Below are positions 30,864-41,147 of a stretch of DNA of 64,000 nt, piece by piece. Every line of letters starts with the position of its first letter. Position 1 is the first letter of the stretch. The notes below the pieces were generated by a model, which was not told the origin of the DNA, did no database searches, and worked only from the letters and a program-made list of their open reading frames with translations. Position numbers and translations under genes: made by a program. This DNA is from Isoetes taiwanensis. Lineage: Eukaryota; Streptophyta; Lycopodiopsida; Isoetales; Isoetaceae. Location: the NCBI GenBank assembly GCA_021234155.1, contig JAJEKV010000234.1, positions 374,001-438,000 of the forward strand, in the 5' to 3' direction.

Positions 30864-33503
30864 TGTAACGAACCTAGTGGCCTTGTGGGCATGACGTTCG
30901 TAGATTACCTGAAAGTGGCTTACTTTGTCTCAGTATAAGATGGTGTAGATCATCTAACGACCTTGTTATGCGTCTATGGGTTATGCTAGTAGTGGCATTT
31001 AAAACTATCGAAATACATTAGCAAAGGTTACATAAGCAGAAGGAGTTCGATTAATGCGTATTGGACTTGTAAAATATGATAAGCATGCATTAGATTGCAT
31101 GCATATACATGCACATGCACATGCATGCATGTGATTGCATGCACAACACTTGTCTAGCATGCATATGCATTGAGATTTACTCATTGTATATATATATATT
31201 GGATGTGAACAAAGGAGAGGGTGTCTTGGTTTGGTGAAGGATCTTGTTTATTGTTCTCCTCTACCTATTCTCTATAGAAGGAGAGGCTGGCCTAATTGTA
31301 GAACTATAGCGTAAAACCGGAAGGAGTTTGGAGATGGGAAGGTGATGAGGAAATAGAAGTAAGAAAGGCAGATCCAGTCGATAGGAAGCAGAATCAATCC
31401 GAGAAACTGAGGTGGGGATCTGATGCGTGCTTGGGGATTTGATGAGTGCTTTGTTTTTTGTATTGCTTGGTGGTGCTTGCAGTAGAACCGGCAGCTATGG
31501 CGAACCCAATCGTTTGTTTCAGCTAGAATAGATCTTCAATTTGGTTCTACGTCACACTCAAAGTATTCCTTATGAATTTCGGCACATTCTCGCCTCCATC
31601 CCGGCCGCTTTTGATCTTGTTTGCCAATCTGGGCAAAGATCTCCGTCTTGAAAGAGAGCCTCTAATATGTCTTTTTTGTTTCCAAGTCTCGTTCTTTATC
31701 ATTATTTTGCCCCTTAACTTCATTGAAAGCCTTGTAGGTTAGTTGGTTAGCAGTTGAGCCTTTTAGGCTATAGACCTAGGTTCTAATCTAGCATATATTT
31801 TGCACAAGTATTCCTTTTTTGAACTTAGGAATATAAGGGTCAAGTAAATCAGTATTAGTTGTTATCCTAGGGTTTCGACCATACCATAATATACCTTTAT
31901 GTTTTAGAATATTGACTATGCATTAATGGAACAATAGGGTCCATTCTTTAGAGTTGTAGTCTTGCAGGACTTATTAGGCATAGTAATGGGAATCTTACGT
32001 GAATAATTATTGATAGGTTCTAAGTTATTGAGTCTAGTTTGTATTACTATCCTAGGGTCTTGAAGCCCTACTTGATTCTCTATTTTAACTATCGAACTTG
32101 CTTTAGGTTATAGTTAGATGGTCGCCCAGCTACGTTGTTATATCTTGGAACGTTGTGATAGCCGTTGCGTTAAGTGTCCCTAGTTGCATTGCGGCTAGCC
32201 TAGATGGTCATTACTTGAGTTGAGGATTGTTAATCCTACGAATCTTTTAAGTATTGTGATTATAATTTGGGAGCCTAGAGTTTCCTTGGTAGAGTTATAA
32301 TCTTGTATGTGGGATATTCCATGCAACCTTTATGAATAGGGGCCAGCTTGATACCGTACCATAGAAGGATATATTGCCAGTACTTTGGATGGAGTATGAG
32401 CGTTGCATTATATTTGCTAGGAATATGCTATGGCCTATCTAGTAGAGATTCTGAGTGGTAGTCCATCTCATGAGTTTAGACCTCAGGATGAAGTAGAATA
32501 TGTGAATTGTCTCTAGGACATTAGTGTAATTATGGTATTACTTGAAAGTTATGGTTGCTTATATGTTAAGGAAGTCATGTTCTTGCTTTGAGATGTGGCG
32601 ATGAGATGTTGTCACTGGGTTATGAAATATCTTGGTATGAACCTCATTCTATTGTATTGCATTGTTTTGTGGTTGTTCTTGGAAGTAAGATGCATGAGGA
32701 TTCTATGATATCTCGTACTGGATCAACCTGTAAGGTTATTGGTGATATTCTATCTTGTAAAATCATGATAGATAATGTTGCATCTTGCATTGCAAACAGA
32801 CCATCTTCGGAGGGGTGGAATGGCCGTGAGACTCCGCATCCATTCTAGATGGCTAGACGGATGACATGTTGCATTTACGGCCCACCTTCGGAGGGGTGGG
32901 GTGGCCGTGTAACTCCTCGCGATCCGAGCAGATGATGGCCCTGACGGATGAGTTAAACCCCTGCGACGCATGGATGGAGAGAGTGGTCTCCTTGGGGACG
33001 CAACCCAAGGATTACGCTTGGCATATGTGCATACATACATACGATTGATGAGAATGTAAACATGCTTGTAGCCCGAGTTCTAACTAATGCAGGGGCGTAG
33101 TGGAGCAGGTAAAATTGTTGTTGTTCTTATCCTTGATGGGTATGCTAGATTACTTTGTGGATGATGTTATACGCTAGATTGCTTTGTGGTTGATGTTGTG
33201 GATGCTCCCGAAATGTTTTCTCCCCACTTAGTCTTTGTGGACTAACCTCCTTGTGTTGTTTGTGTATGTTTAAGGCAGTGCCCTGAATGAGAATGCAATA
33301 TTCGGATGGAGAGTCTAGGGATGAGGGTGCGCCAGCAGGAGCATTTTCCAGAGTCATCCTCGGTGACTTATAAGGAGGACTTGTTGAGCTAGTAGGAGTT
33401 GTTAGCATGCCAAATTCAGAAGTATACGAGTATCTTGGATGTTTAACTTAGATGTTAAACGTGTCGGTGCAACGGCCTAGACCAAGGGGCTAGGCCCGTT
33501 TCA
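30864..33503 (+). repeat. Array LTR2 (type A, 2640 bp)
   Basis: TGTAACGAAC start, CCGTTTCA end. Lacks the 40-bp B-specific segment (reads CCAGTACTTTGGATGG near 32,380). Contains a two-copy repeat of about 82 bp (32,800-32,960) built around CTTCGGAGGGGTGG. Near 31,575-31,640 several small changes disrupt an otherwise conserved stretch. Confidence 0.9.
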
Positions 33504-33718
33504 GTTGGTATCAGAGCGGAAAGTTCCGACACTTTCGGGCCGTGGGAATTAGTGGCTAAGAGTTCAAGAGATTCTACTATAAAGTAGAATGGTTGGTTGG
33601 TTGGTTGGTAAATGCACCAGCCAAGATAAGTTAAGAGCAACAAGAAACTGACATAGGTCTAAGGGAGTGATAGTGTCTTATTTTTTTTTATCATTATTCC
33701 TGATTATGTAAGCTAAAA
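33504..33718 (+). mobile_element. Internal region 2, 5' part (type A), before insert
   Basis: Primer site at 33506-33517 and leader with (GGTT)n. Interrupted in its A-run at 33718 by the 6.36-kb insert and resumes at 40075. Confidence 0.85.
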
Positions 33719-35159
33719 CAAGGTGCTGCGCACAGAGGGTTGCCTTCTACTTTCTAGTGGGTAAAGTAGCTTAAATCTAACCGTGTGGAATTCGAAGTCT
33801 CCACCATATCTCCCGACTCAATGTTTAAATTAAAGTAGATCCCTACCATGTTCTTAAAGGCCCGTCCACAAGTGCCCCTCGATCGAATTGTGTATGTAAC
33901 TGAGTAGTTGAGTGTTGGTTTGAACACTAAGCATGCTCGATTACTATAGGCTTAAGAAGTAAATTTTTGAACATACCTACAATGGGGATGTGAAGATAAG
34001 TTTCCACGGATTTTTAGTCATGAAGCTAGAGGCTGAGTTGCCCTATCATCAAAATCACATGGGGTATACTACATCGACCTTGCAGCTGCATTTTGCGGGA
34101 TCGTGACCTCACATTTTTGCCGGAGAGCTTGAGAAAATGCAAATTCTACAAGTCTACAAAAACTAATCTTTGTGAAAAGCACATGATAGATCCTAACTTG
34201 ACCGTCCGCGGTATGCCATGCATAAACTCCCTACGGATAGATAGCACCACGGTGCTCATCCATTTTGTAGTATGTCCAGTGTTCATGACACCCCTACGTA
34301 ATATAATCGGGCATCCTTTCACTAGTTAGATCGTTATTGCAGTATATGACACCGCCCCATACCGGTGCCACATACCATCTCACTAACACTAAGGATCCTT
34401 CACTCCAATAAGCCGTAGCTCATCATTAAGTTCTACCAAGAGAATACCAGGGAGAGAGGTTCAAGGTATATAAGGTTTTTGTTTGCTTGCTTATTATTTG
34501 CAATAGCAGACTCCACCTAAGATGCCAACAATCCAAATTTTAACCGCAAAGCATCTCGGTTTATCACAGAGATACACAAGGGGGGCACTAAGCTATTTCC
34601 AAGTGTTCATCAGAAGGGAGTTCTTGGGTAGCCTAATACTACCCAAGTGGAGACTAATTGACACTGAGAAGGATTCCTTCCTTGATCTTCCTTTAGTTCT
34701 AGAAGATAGAGCGACTATGGCATCCGCCACATCCATCTATCTCTAACTTACCAATTACTTTTGCTTCAGGAGCTAGGAGCTGTAGCAACTCCTAGCACAG
34801 TCGAAATCCCCAGCCCGATAATTTCTCTTGGAAGCCTTGCTCCTGCTCTGCAACCTCTACTCCCGCATCAGCCCTCTTGGCCTCTCACAGATTATGTCGC
34901 TTCCTAATCTTGATGAGCTCCCTGCCAGCATGGCAAGGCCACGTGGCTGCATCCTATCAGTTAGGTGTGACTACCGGAAGACCATCTAGCCTACTGCCAG
35001 CCAGAATCGGTAGCTCCCACTATTACAGGTCTTGTAGCTGAGCCACGATGGTGGCTGCCATTGATTAGGGGTGCTCACCTATTTATTCCAATAGTTTTAT
35101 AACCATTAACTTTCAAACTAGAGTATTAACTTTAGTAAATGGCATTTAACCCATTATAA
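33719..35159. repeat. Left 1.44 kb of insert, duplicated at 55,950-57,381
   Basis: Near-identical to 55950-57381 apart from small indels, and with the same left junction. Contents are not recognised. A plus-strand frame near 34,522-34,905 (TRGALSYFQVFIRREFLGS, EKDSFLDLPLVLEDRA) is closed by TAA at 34743 here, while the second copy stays open to 57129. Confidence 0.85.
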
Positions 35160-35837
35160 GGGGTTTTCTCTATTTGCCTTAGTTCTATGCATTATCGATG
35201 CAATGTCGCTATGTCCATCCATAGCGGCATTCTCCTAAGGCAACTCTTGCAACCATATTTATTTATTAAACACTCGATTGTGCCCCCTAGTCTAGGATCT
35301 ACCAAGGTGCATACCCCTAGACTAGGGTAGGGAAACATGCGACCAATAATGCCACCGCATCAGATTATTATTATTAGCCCATAACAAACATGCATGCAAT
35401 ATTTACCACAATGGATAATATTAGGACATAACATTGTGGATACAATCTTTGATGACACGAGGAGGCGTAGACTATAGTATTGAGGAGATGAGATCCAACA
35501 AGTAAAACAAGAACAACTAATATGATGATTTCGATCAAGAGTATATATACATGGATGTAAGATACAACTAGAAGCCACAAAATATTTGTTCAAAAAAATA
35601 GAAAACAAGACAATTGTTGTTTCCCTTTATCTTTCTCCTTCTTGTTACCTTTGGGACCTCTTTAAAAAGCTAGAAATGGCAAACATGGAAAAAGCCAAAG
35701 TTCTTGCATGGTCATGAAGATCCACCATGCAATGTTTTGGCAAGTATTCACTATTGCATAAATAATGAGAAAATAACAAAGCAAAGCACCCAAACAAAAT
35801 GGTTTTATCAAAATTGTCTGCATCGAGACTCAAATCC

Positions 35838-37719
35838 GCTGCCAAAGTACCAAAATCATGGCGACAAAGATAAAAATTACTTGCATACCAATTGTGCATG
35901 GGTATACACTGCAAATCTTGTCACTTGCAGTCTTTATGTGTGATCTCAAGTTGATAGGCAAAAAACATGGCGATATCAGTGCCGTTGTGCCAACTATGAC
36001 CCACTTGAATATTTCAACTGGGACAACAGAAAGAAATTGCCACAACAAACATCAAACATCAAACATTTTTATAAGCATGAAACCTGAAGAAAAATAAAGG
36101 AGCACGATGCATACCGAGGCCGGAATGAATACTTAAGAGTGAATAACCATATAGACACTACAACAGATAAGGCTTATGGAAACGCCAAGGTATCTCAACA
36201 AAAAGTACAAAGCCAATGGAATAATCCCAACATATCCATAAAACAAGCCAGCCGACCAAGAGACCTTGTTGATATCATAATGCCAATGATCTGCCCCCTT
36301 AGAGCTTGTTTTAGTAGACAGATATGCTGCAAAATTCCCTAATGCAGCAGTGACAAAGATGAGTGTTGTGCAGATCCAAAAGGGTCCATATCTGAACATG
36401 AAAGAAAACAATCCATTACTCTTTGTTCCAAAAGTCACTTCCCTACATAGAAGAATATGGTGAGACCAGATGATATATTCTGCTTTTGACATTCTTTCAG
36501 CAAATATCCTTACTAGATGAAGCATCTCTAAAACATAATGATGCCTTTAAGATACCAAGCACACGAAATTTGGGCCCAGATCATTGTTGATACTCAACAA
36601 AGACTATTTGGATACTATTTGGTGTGATTCACCAAAAGTTCATTAACGAAATATGGAATGCCAATATCTAAACCGTTACTTGGTGTCAACAAAATATTGA
36701 TGGCTCACATGTCTGGGTTGATACTTGTTGTTTTCTCCACGAAGTCTCCTCTCAGAAGGTAGAAATGAATCACTTAATCTTCTCTATGACATCCGAGGTG
36801 TCCACGTTGAAGTAAGGACGATATGAGACTATATTGAAATATCCTCTCGATTCTTCCGAGGAGTAGCGGCGCTTCTCGGGCCAGTTTTGAGAAGTTATCT
36901 GGTTTCAGCAAGTTATTTGATCAGAGACATTATTGCGTAAACAAAATACGTAAAGTTCGTGTATTTACTCCTTTCTATCTTCCATTTATAATATGACGAA
37001 AGCATAATAGAGGATGACCGCATACCATGCACATCCTGGCTGGAGGTTTGTAAGATCCAGTTAGTTTTCCTCACCGCTTCATTTGGTGGAAAAGTTTAAA
37101 GGTTAGATTCTACAAGCAAGATGCTGAAATTAGAATAATGATGATGTGTGCGCTTACAAAAATCTTGACACATCCATACAATCCACGTTTTCATCTTGAA
37201 TCTCACCGAAGCTTCTCATAAGTATGACCCTTAAGGGCATTCTATTGCTCAATAATGCAATATATTTTGCCAACATATGAGTGCATAAAAACTAAACAAA
37301 CATGCATCCATATAAGCAGGCCCTCTACTTTTTAGATAGTACTAAGCACATGTGCAATGCAATCATATTTTGACAAGTTTCCAAAATCAGAATACCTTGA
37401 GATTGAAGTACAAAATGGTTCGGACTCGAGCACCGCAGGATATTAAAAAATGATGCTATTAAGCAATTATTATACTCAATAGCAACTAAAAGATTTAGAA
37501 TATACGGGCAAGCTACGCCTTGCAATTTCATCCAACAACGAGACCTAAAACCAAGATCCACTAAAATGCAAGGTATTTCTTTCGGAAGTTCAAGAAACCC
37601 AATATCTCCATGCCAGATCTGAGAACTAAATACTAAGATAAGCATAAAGAATGTGAAAAGTGATTTACCGGGACAGATCCAGAGACGTCAGTCCCAAGGC
37701 TAGTGTCGCCACTTGCCAT
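35838..37719 (-). pseudogene. YIP1-family (YIPF1/2-like) Golgi membrane protein gene, disrupted
   Basis: Exon 1 (37669-37719) has ATG and ends GSVP before GTAAAT. Exon 36709-36898 encodes GYFNIVSYRPYFNVDTSDV and, after a 1-nt frameshift near 36,775, RGDFVEKTTSINPD; it ends at GTGAGC, and the split codon rejoins at acceptor TTCAG with YGPFWICTTLIFV, the YIP1-domain start. Exon 36115-36391 continues with membrane segments (YGYVGIIPLALYFLL) and has further small shifts near 36,140-36,165 before a GTATGC donor. A following piece (about 35,900-36,040) holds LSVVPVEIFKWVIVG and NLRSHIKTASDK. Family members (AtYIP4-type) are multi-span Golgi/TGN proteins in Rab-dependent traffic. Introns are retained and splice sites intact, but the frameshifts and an unclear middle and last exon suggest a captured, decaying copy; sequence error is an alternative. 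Confidence 0.82.
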
Positions 37720-38099
37720 GCCCTTGATATCGTAGATTCAACTGCTTGGTGTACCGATTATCGATTTGCAACTAAGGGGCAAGAAGATTATGTGTAGGCA
37801 TCGATAACTCATCAGTCCACGGGCGCCAAACCATGTCCCGATGATTGTCCGTGTACTTGTCCTTTCGTAAAAGCTTGTTTGGTTATGCACCTCCTCAAGA
37901 TTGGATTTATGGCATGCTTCTAAGTTTCCAACATCGAGAGAATATGATGTCATACTTGATTGCATGGAGTTCACTTCTTCTTTCTTAGCAGTACAGGTAT
38001 CTGTGAAGATATGTGACAAAACACAGATTTAAAACACAACAAATTTATCGTAGTTATTCTAGATGTCAAAAGAAGCGCATCAGCAGAACTATTGTACAT

Positions 38100-39310
38100 G
38101 CTCTTACTCTCAATAAAGTCCACAATGAATTCGTGTTTGAAACAACAGATGGAACATGATCACCTTCGAGCTTCTGCAATGAGGCAACTGTAGTATGCCA
38201 TTGATCGCCAGTAAGTCGCCGTGGTCTTTCATTTGTATTGAAACACTAATAAAGGTGGTTCATTCAAATAATATCTACATTTTTAAAGCGCATAACATAC
38301 CAATGTTGAAGCAATTCCTCCATGCGGCAATGCTTTGCAGCCAAAAAGGCTTAGAAGGCCTCTAGAGCATTTGCTTCTGCTTCATCATTGAATGCATGCA
38401 GCCGCTCTTGTGCTTTGCATATAACTTCATGGGCCTTTGTCATTCCTTGATGTAGGACTTTGGTCTCCTCTATTGAGCTGTCCCTTAAATTCTTCACTCT
38501 AGCGGCAATCTGAAAGTATTATAATGTAAGATATTGAGTGGATAAGATAAGATCAACAAACTCTCTTGTTTCATGCATAGTGCCTGCCAATAGATTTGCA
38601 TCTCTGTCAATAAATCGTTCTCGTCTGATCCTATCATGAAAGAATATTAATATGTGTTCCATTTTTATGTAAATCTTATTCTTTACTCTAGCAATAGCAA
38701 CCTCATAAGCTTGATGTAGATCAGCAAGAGATTGATCACGTGTCCTTTGGGAAGCATCCATCTATTGCCCCAACTCAGAAATATTTCCATCAAGGCTTAC
38801 AAAGAAATCCTTCATGACAGTGAGAATCAAACCTGCAGCTTCTCTACTCTTAAATGCAACCTGGAAGGAGTACGATAAAAAATAAATAACCTAAAGAAGA
38901 CGGAAAACATTCGTATACTTGTTCAACCAACCTTCGGTTGCTGCTGGGCAAATGCAGCCAATTCAGATTGCTGCTCTGCCATTACTGATTGAAACCAGTC
39001 AACAGCCTTTCGGCTTTTGATGCTGCAGACAGCAATAACTGCAACACCCAACCCACACTGTTGAGTGACACCATACATAAGCTGTTTTAACGTTCAAAAT
39101 ACAATCTTACATTGTTCATATCATTCATATTCTTAGCAGTTGTGGAAGCCTTAGACTCATGGTCAACCGTAACAGCTTGCATAATCTCAAACTGTGAAGC
39201 ACATACTGCCTTCAAACATAAAATCCTCTCTTTTAACTCTTTTAAGCCTGCAATTACAAGTAGCTGAAAGAATAAGCAAGGAACACAAAAATATTTTTCC
39301 CACTAAAAAT
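38100..39310 (-). pseudogene. Kinesin-5 (KIN-5/BimC) tail fragment with introns
   Basis: Minus-strand exon-like blocks match, in order, the C-terminal stalk and tail of plant kinesin-5: LKELKERILCLKAVCASQFE (about 39,190-39,250), EQQSELAAFAQQQPK (about 38,935-38,985), VMKDFFVSLDGNISELGQ (about 38,765-38,820), SLADLHQAYEVAIARVK (about 38,670-38,735), AARVKNLRDSSIEETKVLHQ and HEVICKAQERLHAFNDEAEA (about 38,360-38,510), and LTGDQWHTTVASLQKLEGDH (about 38,165-38,215). Spacers begin GT and end AG on the minus strand (for example AAG/GTTGGT...CTTCCAG near 38,862-38,933). The motor domain is absent, so at most this is a tail fragment. Kinesin-5 cross-links spindle microtubules. A downstream frame (37738-38019) may be a further exon but is not recognisable. 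Confidence 0.72.
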
Positions 39311-39892
39311 CTAAAACCGAATGCATAAGATGATAACCTTCTCTTTGGAAACATTGAAATTTTGTAACTTGATGCCTATGCTTTCAATCTGCTTCTGCTC
39401 ATTGACAGTGCTGCTTGAATCTTCTTGTCTAAGTTCAGAACCAAGAAGATCCTTCCAGGCCTGCTTCAACTTATCTGACAAAAAGTTACGCCCTGTAATC
39501 TGCTCTACAATCCTCTCTAGCACGCTTAATCCATCACAGGCTCTTATTTTCAAATTTTCATCTTCAACTAGGCCAAAGTACTTCTTTGCAAGGTCTAAAA
39601 CAACATTATCAATATCCCATGCCTCAATTTTAAAACCTTTGAAATGCCTACAAAGAAATGCTGGTAGTGCGCCGGAATCAAGCTACAAAGCAACTGCAAA
39701 TAGTTATTTTACAATGGCCAGCTTCTGCCACTTCATATGCCCAAATCGATGGACCCATTTGATAAACCCAAAGATTGATCCCCTCAGAAGACCGCTCTTG
39801 CAATTTGTGCTGCCATATTCATCAAATCCGAGCTTCCATCTGCCCTCCCAGTTAACAGGGAACATCCGAAATTCAGAAGGCAGGTACTGCAT
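39311..39892 (-). pseudogene. Spermidine-synthase-like / METTL13-like methyltransferase fragment
   Basis: After an AG acceptor (TTGTAG) at about 39,685 the minus strand encodes SGALPAFLCRHFKGFKIEAW, then DIDNVVLDLAKKYFG, EDENLKIRACDGLSVLE. This is the SAM-binding Rossmann region (glycine loop, acidic end of beta-2, motif after) of spermidine-synthase-like methyltransferases of the METTL13/eEF1A-KNMT kind. The frame runs on into EQITGRNFLSDKLKQAWKDL and a Gln/Glu-rich stretch that I cannot place; it may belong to this gene or be fused towards the kinesin block. The upstream piece (39704-39892: SEFRMFPVNWEGRWKLGFDE) is not assigned. Only a fragment of the domain is present. Confidence 0.55.
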
Positions 39893-39990
39893 CTAGCTAT
39901 CTAGCTATGGCAGTGCCGGTTATCCAGTTTCCACACCGCCCACTGGAAACCGCCAGTTTACCTCCAACATTAGGTTTTTAGCAGTCATCA

Positions 39991-40073
39991 GCATATCCTA
40001 GGGATATTCTAGGATATACCTAGGATATGCCAAAAGCTCACATAAACAAGGGTTTGCCCCCCTAGGGGCAACC
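39991..40073. repeat. Palindromes at right end of insert
   Basis: 39991-40030 is a near-perfect palindrome (GCATATCCTAGG / CCTAGGATATGC outer arms, 11-bp ATATCCTAGG-type repeats inside). 40051-40073 forms a second hairpin (GGTTTGCCCC / GGGGCAACC). Both lie within 85 bp of the insert's right border. Confidence 0.75.
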
Positions 40074-40074
40074 C

Positions 40075-41147
40075 AAAAAGCTAACGGAATACAGTTTTTC
40101 ATGGAGGTAAGCTCGGTTGAAAGTCGCATAAAACATAATGAATGTTAAAAATGGATGTTTTCTTGCGAGGCAGGAACAGCGGGCCATAAGTTATGTTCCT
40201 ACAAATTTCTATAACTGGTAGATTGTCTAATGGTGGACCACGTTGCCGCATTACTTGAAAGTAGACCATGTATAGGGAGTTGTAGTGCTTCAACAAAATC
40301 AGTGCTAGGGTTGTAAGGACCCATGAACAGTGCTTAAAGAGGCAAACTCAAGGGTTTGGGAAGTTGTTAGCTATGTTGAGTAGGTTCTTTTTGTGAGAAG
40401 TCATAGTAAACTATGTTCATAATCTTTTAGGTTCCCTTGAATTTACTTGTGCGGGTTATATATCCATAAGAGGGAACGGGATTATGTTTTTATTTGTCAC
40501 TCTTGGATTTGGCCACCCAAGATGTGTCATATGAATACGTATCTAGTCCGAGCTGAGTATCTCTCTTTCCATAGTGGGCTTAGTATTTCATAGTGCGCTA
40601 TTTTATCCTTAATAGGAAAAAGTAGATTAACCCTATGCAGATGTTTGCTAGGTTAGCTTGGACATGTATTGTAAATAATTTATACAAACACTATAAGTTA
40701 GTCCCAAATTTTATACATGCTAGTGGCAAGGTTGATGCACTTAGTTGTATTTTGAGTAGGTGGTAGATTAAGTTGGGACTGCACCAATTTGGACGCAAAT
40801 AGTAGAGCTTAAGCCTATATGGGTTAATCAGGGATTTGTTGCATAATCTGTAAGGATATTGGGAATACTCATGTCCTATTGTTTGTTGTTTTAAATGTGC
40901 AATCGAGGAGAGGCGCATCAAAGCATAGCAATGGCTCAAAATCACGAAAAGCCATATGTGGATGAGAGACGTAAAACCCTAGAGTTGGCTAAAGGTTAGC
41001 CTTTTGCATTTAAAAGTAATAGAGGAAATGTTAGACCGCATTCAAGCAGTGCCTTATGGAGTAAAGTTACGCCACATATAAGGTTGGAGAAGCATGTGTA
41101 CCTCAAGTAACTCATGAGGACATGAGTTGAATTTTACAAGGGGAGAA
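40075..41147 (+). mobile_element. Internal region 2, 3' part (type A)
   Basis: Continues the retroelement from AAAGCTAACGGAATACAG to the polypurine tract ACAAGGGGAGAA at 41136-41147. No gene; the same decayed integrase-like end as in region 1. Confidence 0.85.

Larger units (their letters stand above)
33719..40074. mobile_element. 6.36-kb insert carrying pieces of three host genes
   Basis: Other type-A units read GTAAGCT-A7-GCTAACGG; here the A-run is split, with CAAGGTGCTGCGCAC at the left and GGGGCAACCC at the right of new DNA. Subterminal 8-bp inverted repeats (GGGTTGCC at 33737-33744, GGCAACCC at 40067-40074) and an end hairpin (40051-40073) are seen, but no clear TIR, CTRR end or target duplication beyond A bases, so the element class is open (Helitron-like or Pack-TIR). 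Inside on the minus strand lie YIP1-family, kinesin-5 and methyltransferase fragments with introns. Confidence 0.75.

Noticed and set aside
37738-38019. First exon of the YIP1-family gene in this 93-codon frame
   Set aside because: The YIP1 start is better placed at 37719, where an ATG and a donor after GSVP fit the family; this frame lacks similarity.
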